From positions 1 to 28,374 of the forward strand of contig DASSHC010000021.1 in assembly GCA_035693105.1 (NCBI GenBank): a stretch of 28,374 nucleotides of DNA, written 5' to 3'. Below, in pieces: positions 1 through 7,072 of this stretch. Each line of letters opens with the position of its first letter. Positions within the stretch are counted from its first letter, which is position 1. A program made the translations under genes and the position numbers. This DNA is from DASSHC01 sp035693105 (GTDB lineage: Bacteria; Chloroflexota; Chloroflexia; Thermomicrobiales; Thermomicrobiaceae). The notes under the pieces are model-generated. The model was not told the origin of the DNA. It saw only the letters and a program-made list of their open reading frames with translations, and searched no databases.

Positions 1-2
1 GC

Positions 3-140
3 GACGGTGCCGCCATCGCCAAGTTCCTCCACTGGATCGATGAGGAAGCGCCCAAAGGTGACGTGGACGAACTGAAGGCGTCCGATCACCTGGAAGCGCT
101 GCGCCGCCAAAACGCCGAGCTGCGCGACCTCTCCTTCGAC
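3..140 (+). other. Xaa-Pro aminopeptidase (XPNPEP-type)-like segment fused in frame to PheT
   Basis: Translation from base 3 gives a ~46-residue stretch containing DGAAIAKFLHWIDEEAPKG, then a conserved-looking LEALRRQ and RDLSFD. From memory this matches the middle of the M24-family Xaa-Pro aminopeptidase P proteins (human XPNPEP1 has a similar FNWLEKEVPKG...EFRRQ...VDLSF run), just before their catalytic pita-bread domain. In those enzymes a T-I-S-G/S-x-GPNGAIVHY-like stretch should follow. Here the reading switches after RDLSFD to PheT-like residues (TPPHTFGAYQPE, then the NPL...RPTLL core). No stop or frame change separates the two parts. Recognition is by motif memory only; the exact breakpoint could lie anywhere in about 135-165. 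Confidence 0.6.
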
Positions 141-995
141 AACGAGTTGACCCCTCCCCACACCTTCGGCGCCTACCAGCCGGAGCTGCCGCTGGTCGAA
201 GCGGTCAACCCGCTGCGTAGCGAGTGGCAGCTGATGCGGCCGACCTTGCTGGCCGCAACGCTCAGGACACTGGCCGAGAACCGCAAGTTCACTCCATCCG
301 TCGGCATCTTCGAGACGGCGCGCGTCTACCTGCCGCGCGGCCTCGACGACCTCCCCGAGGAGCGCGCCACGCTAGCGATCGGGCTGGCCGGCGCGAGCCA
401 GCGCGAGGGTCTCTACTCCCCTGCGCGTCCGGTCGATTTTTTCGACGTCAAGGGGATCGTCGAGGCGTACCTGCAGCGCGTAGGCGCGCTGGAGATCGAC
501 TTCCAGCCGGTCCAGCACGCCAGCCTCCACCCAGGCCGTGCCGCCGCGCTGCGCGTGCGCGGCAAGCAGGTGGGCCTTGTGGGCGAGGTCAACCCGGTGG
601 TGGCCGAGCGCTTCGGTCTGCCGGGCGGCGACCGCGCCGCCGTGGCCGAGATCGATCTGGTGGCGCTTATCGACACCGGCCTGGCTCCGGTCGAGTTCCA
701 TCCGGTCTCACGCTTCATGCCGGTGGAGCAGGACTACGCGGTGGTGGTGGCGGAGGATACCCCGGCCTCCGAGGTCGTCAAGGCCATCGAGGCAGGGGCG
801 GGCGCGCTCCTGGTCGGCGTGCGCCTCTTCGATATCTACCGCGGCCCGGCGATCCCGGAGGGGAGCAAGAGCCTGGCCTTTCGCGTCACGCTGGAGGCGC
901 CCGACCGCCAGCTCGAGGAGCGCGAGGTCGAGCGCGTGCGCGGCCGCATCGAGGCCCAGCTCAAGCGCCGGGTCAAAGGCGCCCTGCGGGCGTAG
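3..995 (+). CDS. pheT: Phenylalanyl-tRNA synthetase beta subunit, C-terminal part (5' truncated, chimeric N-end)
   Basis: The frame is open from base 3 to the TAG ending at 995 and enters from outside the window. From about base 141 on it matches the end of PheT, the non-catalytic beta subunit of the (alpha-beta)2 enzyme charging tRNA-Phe. Visible are the class-II-like core segment VNPLRSEWQLMRPTLL, the block PVDFFDVKGIVEAYL, LHPGRAA, then GLVGEVNP. The last ~95 residues form the FDX-ACB (anticodon-binding) domain, beginning near RFMPVEQDYAVVV and ending VKGALRA. The family is usually about 800 residues, so only the final ~285 are here. The first ~46 codons do not look like PheT (see the separate entry), so the junction near base 140 may be a real fusion or an assembly chimera. 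A GTG at 63 is not a credible start, because homology continues upstream of it. Confidence 0.88.
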   Translation, partial: DGAAIAKFLHWIDEEAPKGDVDELKASDHLEALRRQNAELRDLSFDNELTPPHTFGAYQPELPLVEAVNPLRSEWQLMRPTLLAATLRTLAENRKFTPSVGIFETARVYLPRGLDDLPEERATLAIGLAGASQREGLYSPARPVDFFDVKGIVEAYLQRVGALEIDFQPVQHASLHPGRAAALRVRGKQVGLVGEVNPVVAERFGLPGGDRAAVAEIDLVALIDTGLAPVEFHPVSRFMPVEQDYAVVVAEDTPASEVVKAIEAGAGALLVGVRLFDIYRGPAIPEGSKSLAFRVTLEAPDRQLEEREVERVRGRIEAQLKRRVKGALRA

Positions 996-1017
996 GCGTC
1001 CCCGTCGGACGGACGAA

Positions 1018-1047
1018 GGCGCCCCGGGCCGGGCGGCCTGGGGCGCC
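1018..1047. terminator. GC-rich hairpin between convergent pheT and the PspC/LiaF-like operon
   Basis: GGCGCCCC at 1018-1025 pairs perfectly with GGGGCGCC at 1040-1047. The stem continues inward through a G-T wobble and GGCC/GGCC pairs to a four-base loop, giving about 13 paired positions. It lies 23 bases past the pheT stop and 47 bases past the stop of the opposing operon. That is the expected place for a bidirectional terminator, although there is no clear T-run on either side. Confidence 0.5.
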
Positions 1048-1094
1048 ATTCGCCAGACGACGCTGCTATCGATGCGAGACCGGCCTGAATCCCG

Positions 1095-1286
1095 TCACGA
1101 CTCACGGCTCCGCTGCCTCAGGCTGCCGGCCATGATCGCCAGCCCCAGACCGATCACCCAGGCCGGCGCGATGTAGCGCGCCTGGAGTTCGATGGCCTGA
1201 AGCTGATCCAGCAGAAACGCCACACCCAGCACCATGAAGAGCAGACCGATGACTATCGCCGTCGGATGAAACGTCCATCCGCTCAC
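1095..1286 (-). CDS. Small two-helix membrane protein (unknown)
   Basis: A 63-residue protein with two hydrophobic segments, roughly residues 9-27 (IVIGLLFMVLGVAFLLDQL) and 39-54 (IAPAWVIGLGLAIMAG), joined by a short loop and ending in a basic/polar tail. The segment pattern resembles the LiaI/LiaF-like transmembrane region (DUF5668 type) seen in its upstream neighbour; that is inference. Its ATG overlaps the TGA of the LiaF-like gene by four bases (ATGA), which indicates translational coupling in the same operon. It probably sits in the cytoplasmic membrane and takes part in the same envelope-stress or membrane-sensing role as its partners. No catalytic motif is visible. Confidence 0.65.
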   Translation of the reverse strand: MSGWTFHPTAIVIGLLFMVLGVAFLLDQLQAIELQARYIAPAWVIGLGLAIMAGSLRQRSRES

Positions 1287-1924
1287 TGCTTCACCTCCAG
1301 ATCCCCAGCCCCGACGTTGAGATCGAGAATTAGCCGGTGATCGGCGCGCTCGTAACCGGCCGTCGTGCGCTCGTTCTCCAAGCTGAAGCCCGACTCAGAG
1401 TGACCGAAAACCGTCGCGTCGCCGACACCGACGTGGTAGCGCACCAGCACCGCCACATCTTCCGGTACCTGAATGGTCAAGTTGCCGGCGCCCACCCGCG
1501 CCTCGACGTTGGTATCTCCGGCCGGAAACACGATCCGGTGGAAATCGAGCGCGAGATCACCGGCGGTGATGCTGTAGCTGGGTTGAACCTCCTCGATTGC
1601 CTGTACGCTGAAGTGCTGCTCGCCGACGTGACCGTGCAGCGGCACGCTCACCGCGGTCGCGATGGTCAAGGCGAGCGTGAGCGCGAGGCCGAGCACGATT
1701 AGACCGGCGTGTGCCCCGGTCCGCGCGCCGGCCACCAGTGCCGCGCCCACGACCACTAGCCCGACGGCCAGCAGCGCACCGTAGTTGATCGCCGCCACGT
1801 CCAGCGTCTCGATCACCCAGAGCAGGCCCAGCAGCACCAGCATGGCGCCCGCCGCGATCGTGCCGAGCGAGGCCGAGAACGCGCGTCCCTCGCCCGGCGG
1901 TCTCCCAATCTGCTGTGTGCTCAT
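1283..1924 (-). CDS. LiaF-like membrane protein (cell-wall stress response family)
   Basis: A 213-residue protein. The N-terminal ~110 residues hold four hydrophobic helices (around residues 19-40, 44-66, 72-92 and perhaps a short one). The C-terminal ~95 residues are a soluble beta-rich domain with the glycine-punctuated repeats VGAGNLTIQVPEDV, VRYHVGVGDATVFG and LDLNVGAGDLEVKQ. This architecture is typical of LiaF/VraT/YvqF-type proteins, which inhibit or sense through a LiaRS-like two-component system in Firmicutes. Here no kinase or response regulator lies nearby, so a regulatory link is inference. It overlaps the upstream PspC-like gene by four bases (ATGA) and the downstream small protein by four bases, making a tight three-gene unit. 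Confidence 0.75.
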   Translation of the reverse strand: MSTQQIGRPPGEGRAFSASLGTIAAGAMLVLLGLLWVIETLDVAAINYGALLAVGLVVVGAALVAGARTGAHAGLIVLGLALTLALTIATAVSVPLHGHVGEQHFSVQAIEEVQPSYSITAGDLALDFHRIVFPAGDTNVEARVGAGNLTIQVPEDVAVLVRYHVGVGDATVFGHSESGFSLENERTTAGYERADHRLILDLNVGAGDLEVKQ

Positions 1925-2346
1925 CGCTCAAATCCCTTCGCCAGGATCATAGCCCCGACCGCGATCAGCAGTGCCGACCAGACGAGGCGGGCGTCGAACC
2001 AGGGGATCGAGATGCGCAGCAGCAGGAACGCGCCCAGCGCGACCAGCGCCCCGCCGAGGATCATGCGCGCCTGGTGCAGCGACACCGCCGGCATCGCTGG
2101 CTCCTCCGGCCCCTCGGTCGCCCGCGGCATCGCGATCCAGGCAACGAGGTAGAGAATCAGGCCGGCGCCGCTGGCCAGCGCCAGGGCGACGAAGGCGATG
2201 CGGATCAGGATGGGGTCGAGGCCGAGATATTCACCCAGCCCTCCGGCGACGCCGGCAATGACTCGATTCGTTCGGCTCCGCTGCGCTTTCCGCGGCAGTT
2301 GCGACTCCGGGCCCGTCGCGCGTGGTTGTTCCTCATACTCATACAT
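1921..2346 (-). CDS. PspC-domain membrane protein
   Basis: A 141-residue protein. After a charged N-terminus comes a clear PspC domain (about residues 27-75): RVIAGVAGGLGEYLGLDP, followed by a hydrophobic helix and the characteristic LYLVAWIAMP. Two further helices follow near residues 90-108 and 116-134. PspC-family proteins are membrane sensors or toxin-binding components of phage-shock-type envelope stress responses; the role here is inferred from family and neighbours. I chose the ATG at 2346 because AGGGAGG lies eight bases upstream (2355-2361). The longer open frame to 2415 has a poor, very basic N-terminus and no ribosome site. It is the first gene of the operon with the LiaF-like and small membrane proteins. 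Confidence 0.85.
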   Translation of the reverse strand: MYEYEEQPRATGPESQLPRKAQRSRTNRVIAGVAGGLGEYLGLDPILIRIAFVALALASGAGLILYLVAWIAMPRATEGPEEPAMPAVSLHQARMILGGALVALGAFLLLRISIPWFDARLVWSALLIAVGAMILAKGFER

Positions 2347-2354
2347 CGATTGAG

Positions 2355-2361
2355 CCTCCCT
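2355..2361 (-). promoter_or_regulatory. Ribosome binding site of the PspC-like gene
   Basis: On the minus strand AGGGAGG stands eight bases before the ATG at 2346. It decides the start in favour of the shorter protein. Confidence 0.7.
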
Positions 2362-2410
2362 TCTGAGACGAGGTCGGCGGCCGGTTGTCTCCGCGGTCCG
2401 CCGCAGCCTG

Positions 2411-2416
2411 AGCATA
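2411..2416 (-). promoter_or_regulatory. Possible -10 box for the PspC/LiaF-like operon
   Basis: The minus strand reads TATGCT about 65 bases upstream of the PspC start, in the divergent gap shared with hisZ. No good -35 is visible, so this is tentative. Confidence 0.25.
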
Positions 2417-2496
2417 GCCTCCGAGGCGTTACAGACACGTCACAACCCGTGCACGCCCGCGCCAGCTTCGTGACGCGCCGGGATCCGGCCCGCGCG

Positions 2497-2505
2497 TGAT
2501 AGACT
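2497..2505 (+). promoter_or_regulatory. Possible extended -10 for the his operon
   Basis: TGATAGACT fits the extended -10 form TGnTAnnnT, about 45 bases before the GTG start of hisZ at 2550. It argues against the open-frame GTG at 2496, which overlaps it. No convincing -35 is seen, but extended -10 promoters can do without one. TAGACT recurs before the gene at 21954. Confidence 0.4.
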
Positions 2506-2549
2506 GCCCGGTTGTCGGCACGTCGAGGCGTGGAGAGGTCGGGCAGGGA

Positions 2550-3998
2550 GTGAGCGAGCGCGCGCAGCCGGTCGAGCGCCTGCGGGGCATGGTGGACCTG
2601 GCCCCTGAGACGTTGCACCGCCGCGACCTGGTGCGCGAGCAGGTGCTAGGCGTGCTGGCGAGGCACGGCTACCGCCAGATCGAGACGCCGGTCGTCGAGG
2701 CCACCGATCTCTTTCTGCGCAAGTCCGGCGGCGAGCGCGCGGCGCAGATGTACGCCGTGCGCTACCGCGAGCGCGAGATCGCGCTGCGCCCCGAGCACAC
2801 CGCCTCGGTCTTGCGTCTGTACCTCGACGCGCTGCGCGGCGAGCCGCTGCCGCTGCGCCTCAGCTATGGCGGCCCGGTCTTTCGCTACGAGAAGCCGCAG
2901 GCGGGACGAACGCGCCAGTTCACCGAGGTGGGCGGAGAGCTGCTGGGCGGCAGCGGACCGGCCGCCGACGCCGAGGTCATCCACCTGGCGCTGAGCCTGC
3001 CGCAGGCAGTCGGCGTCGAAAGCCGGCTGGTGCTCGGGCACGTCGGGCTGGTCCTCGACTTCCTCAATCGCCTGCCGCTGCGCCAGCGCTCGCGCGACTG
3101 GCTCCTCTGGAGCATGGAGCGGCTGCGCAAGGGCCAACCGGTCGATCTAGAGCACGAGCTCGCCGGGCTGGTCAGCGACGGACGGCTCACCGCCCTCTTC
3201 GCCGAGATGAACATCGCGCTGCGCGACGTGCCGCCCCAGCAGCTCGAGCGCTGGGTGCTCTCGATTCTGGGCGAGGTGGGCGTCGCGGTGCAGGGCGGCA
3301 ACCGGGAGCCGGAGGAGATCGTGGCCGGGGTGATCGCCAAGCTGAACCAGCGCGGCGACGAGGCGGACGTGCGTCACGCCTTCGACTTCCTGCGCGAGCT
3401 GGCGGCGGTTCACGGCGCGCCGCAGCGGGTGCTACCGGAGGTGCGCGCTCTGGCCCGGCGCCACGGCTTGCAGCCGGCGCCGATCGATCAGCTTGAGCAG
3501 GTCCTCGATTTGCTGGCCGCCTATGGCCACGACGTGGGCCGCTTCGAGCTTAACCTCGGCCTCGGCCGTGGGCTGCACTACTACACCGGAGTCCTCTTCG
3601 AGGTCTACACCGCCGACAGCTCGTCACAGCTCTGCGGCGGCGGCCGCTACGACGATCTGGCGCAGCTCCTTGGCGCGCGCCAGCCGCTGCCTGCCTGCGG
3701 CTTCTCCTGCGGCCTGGAGCGGCTGGTGGAGGAGGCACTGCCTCAGCCAGAGCCGGCGCCGATCGACGTGCTGGTAGTCCCCGCCAATCCAGACGGCACC
3801 CCAGCCGCCATCCGGCTTGCCGAGGAGCTGCGCGGACGAGGCCAGCAGGTCGAGCTGGAGGTGCGCGGGCGCTCGCCCAATGCAGCCCGGCGCTACGCGG
3901 AGCGGCGGGGAATCCGCAGCGTGCTGCTGGTCGACGCCGACGAGCGCGTCAGTCAGGAGCAGCCGCGGGCGAATGCGGCGGGAGCGCGCGATGCGTGA
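2550..3998 (+). CDS. hisZ: ATP phosphoribosyltransferase regulatory subunit HisZ (HisRS-like)
   Basis: A 482-residue class-II-synthetase-like protein heading the his cluster. HisRS-type landmarks are present: IALRPEHTA (about 77-85), motif 2 VFRYEKPQAGR (110-120), GRGLHYYTG (339-347), CGGGRYDDL (362-370) and motif 3 CGFSCGLERL (383-392). Several positions differ from active HisRS as I know it (LRPEGTA becomes LRPEHTA, RGLDYY becomes RGLHYY, the FHQ after motif 2 becomes FTE). Together with its place next to hisG, this favours the non-aminoacylating HisZ, which activates short HisG by binding histidine. Unusually it keeps an anticodon-binding-like C-terminal domain (about 405-462, IDVLVVPANPDG...). 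The GTG at 2550 is preceded by GGAGAGG; upstream GTG 2496 overlaps the promoter. It overlaps hisG by eight bases. A divergent HisRS remains possible. Confidence 0.72.
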   Translation: MSERAQPVERLRGMVDLAPETLHRRDLVREQVLGVLARHGYRQIETPVVEATDLFLRKSGGERAAQMYAVRYREREIALRPEHTASVLRLYLDALRGEPLPLRLSYGGPVFRYEKPQAGRTRQFTEVGGELLGGSGPAADAEVIHLALSLPQAVGVESRLVLGHVGLVLDFLNRLPLRQRSRDWLLWSMERLRKGQPVDLEHELAGLVSDGRLTALFAEMNIALRDVPPQQLERWVLSILGEVGVAVQGGNREPEEIVAGVIAKLNQRGDEADVRHAFDFLRELAAVHGAPQRVLPEVRALARRHGLQPAPIDQLEQVLDLLAAYGHDVGRFELNLGLGRGLHYYTGVLFEVYTADSSSQLCGGGRYDDLAQLLGARQPLPACGFSCGLERLVEEALPQPEPAPIDVLVVPANPDGTPAAIRLAEELRGRGQQVELEVRGRSPNAARRYAERRGIRSVLLVDADERVSQEQPRANAAGARDA

Positions 3999-5016
3999 GC
4001 CGCTGCGCCTGGCGGTCGCCTCCAAGGGCTCGTACGAGGACGCGACCGCCACCTTTCTCGAGCAGGCGGGGCTGCGGCTCTGGCGGCCGAACCCGCGCCA
4101 GTACGTCGGCAAGCTGAGCGGCCTGCCCGGTGTCGAGGTTCTTTTCCAGCGAGTGGAGGACATCGTCCATAAAGTGGCCGAGGGCACCGTCGATCTCGGC
4201 ATCACCGGCTACGATCTGGTGGCCGAGCATGGTGACGACGATCCCAACCTGCTGGTCGTCATCGAAGATTTGGGCTTCCGGCGCTGCGAGCTGGTGGTGG
4301 CCGTGCCCGAGGGCTGGCTCGACATCGCCACCGTCGCCGATCTGGCCGATCTCTCGGTCGCGCTGCGGCGCGCCGGGCGCACCCTGCGCGTGGCGACCAA
4401 GTTTCCCAATCTGACGCGCGCCTTCTTCGAACGACACGGCGTTCACTACTACGCGCTGGTCGACGCGCATGGCGCGCTGGAGGCCGCTCCCGTGCTCGGC
4501 TACGCCGACATCATCACCGACCTCTCGGAAAGCGGCGTGACCCTGCGGGACAACCGGCTGCGGGTGTTGAGCGGCGGCGTGATCCTGCGCGCCCAGGCCT
4601 GCCTGATCGCCTCGCGCCGGGAACTGCGCGCGGACGATGACAAGCTGGAGCGGGCGCGGGCGATCATCGAGCTGATCGAGGCTCGCCTGCGCACCCGCGA
4701 CTTCCGCCTGGTCACCGCCAACGTTCAGGGGGATTCGCCGGAGGCAGTAGCGCGCCACGTCACCGCGCAATTGGAGACCGCCGGTCGCCAGGGGCCGACC
4801 ATCGCCAGCGTCTTCCCCAAAGGCTCGGGTGATGACGACAGCGCCCGCTGGTGGGCCGTGACGGTGATCGTGCCCGCCGAGCGGCTGCTGGCGGCGGTCG
4901 ACCACCTGCGGCGCGGCGGCAGCAGCGGCATCACCGTTCAAGCGCCGGAGTACGTCTTCGACGGCTGCTCCGCGGCCTTCGAGCGCCTGCGCACGGCAGT
5001 GAAGGAGCGAGCATGA
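3991..5016 (+). CDS. hisG: ATP phosphoribosyltransferase HisG, long form
   Basis: A 341-residue protein catalysing the first step of histidine synthesis, ATP plus PRPP to phosphoribosyl-ATP. The N-terminal catalytic lobes show LRLAVASKGSYEDATATFLE, RPNPRQYVGKLSGLPGVEVLF, then VDLGITGYDLVAEH, and the PRPP-binding stretch ADIITDLSESGVTLRDNRL. The final ~75 residues (RWWAVTVIVPAERLLAAVDHL, then SSGITVQAPEYVF) look like the ACT-like C-terminal regulatory domain of long-form HisG. Long forms are normally feedback-regulated hexamers needing no HisZ, so the adjoining hisZ is unexpected. ATG 3991 has GGGAG a few bases upstream and overlaps the hisZ stop. Its own TGA overlaps the hisD ATG. Confidence 0.92.
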   Translation: MREPLRLAVASKGSYEDATATFLEQAGLRLWRPNPRQYVGKLSGLPGVEVLFQRVEDIVHKVAEGTVDLGITGYDLVAEHGDDDPNLLVVIEDLGFRRCELVVAVPEGWLDIATVADLADLSVALRRAGRTLRVATKFPNLTRAFFERHGVHYYALVDAHGALEAAPVLGYADIITDLSESGVTLRDNRLRVLSGGVILRAQACLIASRRELRADDDKLERARAIIELIEARLRTRDFRLVTANVQGDSPEAVARHVTAQLETAGRQGPTIASVFPKGSGDDDSARWWAVTVIVPAERLLAAVDHLRRGGSSGITVQAPEYVFDGCSAAFERLRTAVKERA

Positions 5017-6365
5017 GCCTGCCCAGCGGCGAGATCGTGCGCATCTTCGACACGGAGCCGGCCGCGCGCGACTTCCTGCTGCGCGGGCGCCGGCTGGAGG
5101 ACACGACCCTGCCGCCCCGCGTGCGCGAGTCGGTGCGCCGCATCTTCGACGCCGATCTCTCCGCGCCCCAAGTCGTCGAGCGGATTCTGGCCGACGTGCG
5201 CCGCCATGGCGATCGAGCCCTGCGCCACTATACGCGGGCGATCGACGGCGCCGATCTCAGCGAGCTACGCGTCACACCCGCGGAGTTCGCGGCGGCGCGC
5301 GAACTGGTCGCGCCGGAGATTATCGAGGCGCTGGAGCTAGCCCGCTCGCGCATCGAGCAGTTCCACCGCCACCAGCTCCGCGCCTCCTGGATGCACGTCG
5401 ACGCCGACGGCACACTCGGCCAGTTGCTTCGCCCGCTGGAGCGCGTCGGGGTCTATACCCCGGCCGGCCGCGCGCCCTACCCCTCGTCGCTGCTGATGTC
5501 GGCGGTGCCGGCGCAGGTCGCCGGGGTGTCGGAGATCGTCGTCTGCGCCCCGCCGGGCCCCGACGGCAGCATCTCGCCGCTGATCCTGACGGCCGCCGAG
5601 ATCGCCGGTCTGCGCACCGTCTTCAAAGTCGGGGGCGCGCAGGCGATCGGCGCGATGGCGTACGGCACCGAGTCGATTCCGCGCGTCGACAAGATCGTCG
5701 GCCCGGGCAACATCTTCGTGGTGCTGGCCAAGCGGCGCGTCTACGGCGAGGTCGATATCGACCAACTCCCCGGCCCCACCGAGACACTTCTGATCGCCGA
5801 CGCCGCCGCCGACCCGGCCCTGGCCGCGGCCGACCTGCTGGCCCAGGCCGAGCACGATCCGCTGGCCAGCGCCATCCTGCTGACCACCTCGGCCGCGCTG
5901 GCCGAGGCCGTCGCCGACCAGCTCACCGAGCAGCTCCCACGGCTGGAGCGCGCCGCCGTCGCCGCCGAGTCGCTGGCCAGCAACGGGGCCATCGCGGTGC
6001 TGCCCGATCTGGAGACCGCCTTCGAGCTGGCCAATGCCTACGCCCCCGAGCACCTCTGCCTCTTATTGAGCGACCCCTGGGAGCACCTCGACCGGGTGCG
6101 CAACGCCGGGGGTGTGTTCGTCGGCGAGTCCTCGCCCGAGGTGCTGGGCGACTACACCGCCGGCCCCAGCCACGTCATGCCCACCGGCCAGACCGCGCGC
6201 TTCTCCTCGCCGATCAACGTCGAGGAGTTCATCAAGGTCATCAGCGTCGTCGGCCTCAATCGCCGCGGGTTGCGCCGGCTTGGTCCGGCAGCGGCGACGC
6301 TGGCGCGCGCGGAGGGGCTGACGGCCCACGCGCGCGCCGTCGAGCGGAGGCTCGGCGAGGAATAG
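5013..6365 (+). CDS. hisD: Histidinol dehydrogenase
   Basis: A 450-residue zinc enzyme that oxidises L-histidinol to histidine in two NAD-dependent steps, the last reactions of the pathway. Visible signatures include VGVYTPAGRAPYPSSLLMSA, KIVGPGNIFV, QLPGPTETLLIADA, NAYAPEHLCLLL and GDYTAGPSHVMPTGQTARF. By spacing against the E. coli enzyme the zinc ligands are Q278, H281, D380 and H439, and the catalytic pair is E346-H347; all are present, so it should be active. Length is normal for the family (~430-450). The ATG overlaps the hisG TGA (ATGA), with AAGGAG six bases upstream. It is the last his gene here and is followed by a probable terminator. Confidence 0.96.
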   Translation: MSLPSGEIVRIFDTEPAARDFLLRGRRLEDTTLPPRVRESVRRIFDADLSAPQVVERILADVRRHGDRALRHYTRAIDGADLSELRVTPAEFAAARELVAPEIIEALELARSRIEQFHRHQLRASWMHVDADGTLGQLLRPLERVGVYTPAGRAPYPSSLLMSAVPAQVAGVSEIVVCAPPGPDGSISPLILTAAEIAGLRTVFKVGGAQAIGAMAYGTESIPRVDKIVGPGNIFVVLAKRRVYGEVDIDQLPGPTETLLIADAAADPALAAADLLAQAEHDPLASAILLTTSAALAEAVADQLTEQLPRLERAAVAAESLASNGAIAVLPDLETAFELANAYAPEHLCLLLSDPWEHLDRVRNAGGVFVGESSPEVLGDYTAGPSHVMPTGQTARFSSPINVEEFIKVISVVGLNRRGLRRLGPAAATLARAEGLTAHARAVERRLGEE

Positions 6366-6411
6366 ATGCCGCGCAGTATGGCATCTTGCCCCACGTGCAT
6401 CAGACGCCATA

Positions 6412-6431
6412 CGGCACAGCGTGCCGCTTTT
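6412..6431 (+). terminator. Probable intrinsic terminator of the his operon
   Basis: CGGCAC, a three-base loop AGC, then GTGCCG forms a 6-bp stem at 6412-6426, followed by CTTTTCC. It lies 46 bases after the hisD stop. Just upstream a second inverted repeat, GTATGGC (6376-6382) with GCCATAC (6406-6412), could form a larger structure. The T-run is short, so efficiency is uncertain. Confidence 0.5.
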
Positions 6432-6591
6432 CCTACTTGACCGCTGGGACAGGAACACTGATAATCGGAGCACAAATTCATGCGGTAAGCCAGAGCGCGG
6501 CGACCTCAGCAAGCGTTCGACCAGGCGCGGCGTTGGAACCTGGGTGATTTGCATGGCGGTAGTGCGCCCCGCGGTGAAAGGTCAGTAACCG

Positions 6592-6900
6592 GTGAGCGTC
6601 TGGATTCGCCATGTGCAAACCCAGCAAGGCCCGCGCACCATCGAGTATTTCGAGAATCTCACCTACCGCGGCCAGTCCGCCCCAGCCGATACGGCCGATC
6701 AGGTCAAGGTTGCAGACACGACCCTGAATCTTGCCACCTTCGAGATCGTGGTGATCGAGGAACTGCCCCCATCCGGCGAGCTGCACGCGCGCATCTACTT
6801 TGAGCAACAAGGTACGGTGCCGAACCGCACCCTCGTCGGCTGCTCGGCCCGCGGCCTGCGCGACGCGCTGATCGAGCGCACCGTCACTGGCGACCAGTAG
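6592..6900 (+). CDS. Small hypothetical protein (102 aa)
   Basis: I do not recognise this family. The protein is soluble and acidic-to-neutral, starting MSVWIRHVQTQQGPRTIEYF and containing a beta-strand-like stretch FEIVVIEELPPSGELHARIYF and a C-terminal helix-like RGLRDALIERTV. It has no signal peptide, no membrane segment and no cysteine cluster; its only Cys is in VGCSARG. The GTG start at 6592 has AAAGG about 11 bases upstream, a weak site. It stands alone between the his terminator and the CvpA-CAP gene. An opposing open frame covers the same bases, but its translation is low-complexity and looks like an antisense shadow. Moderate confidence that it is a gene; none on function. Confidence 0.5.
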   Translation: MSVWIRHVQTQQGPRTIEYFENLTYRGQSAPADTADQVKVADTTLNLATFEIVVIEELPPSGELHARIYFEQQGTVPNRTLVGCSARGLRDALIERTVTGDQ

Positions 6901-7042
6901 CGGCGACACACGCCCAGCGGCCAGAGCGCGCGTCGCTCCAGGTTAGATTCCTCGACAAGCTCCGGATGACACGGCTAGATACGGGCGAACGACAACGACC
7001 AGCGTCGTCGCCGGCTACAGCCGGCTGTGCCCTCGTGCGGGG

Positions 7043-7048
7043 TACAAT
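7043..7048 (+). promoter_or_regulatory. Possible -10 box upstream of the CvpA-CAP gene
   Basis: TACAAT (five of six to TATAAT) lies 66 bases before the chosen CvpA start, followed at once by GGGAGG (7056-7061). No clear -35 is visible. The implied transcript would begin close to 7055, giving a short leader that contains a 14-codon reading frame. Confidence 0.35.
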
Positions 7049-7072
7049 TCCGCCCGGGAGGACTCCAGGGCG

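Noticed and set aside
2550..3998. Call as active histidyl-tRNA synthetase (hisS)
   Set aside because: Altered RPEGT, RGLDYY and FHQ motifs and the his-operon position favour HisZ; not fully excluded.
3949..4941. Minus-strand frame (330 codons) opposite hisG
   Set aside because: hisG is unmistakable on the plus strand; the antisense translation is low-complexity and lacks a ribosome site.
6478..6909. Minus-strand frame opposite the 102-residue protein
   Set aside because: It has no good start signal and a shadow-like composition, although the plus gene itself is only moderately certain.
7010..7025. GCCGGC-TACA-GCCGGC inverted repeat upstream of the CvpA gene
   Set aside because: GCCGGC is self-palindromic and common in such DNA; no supporting context.
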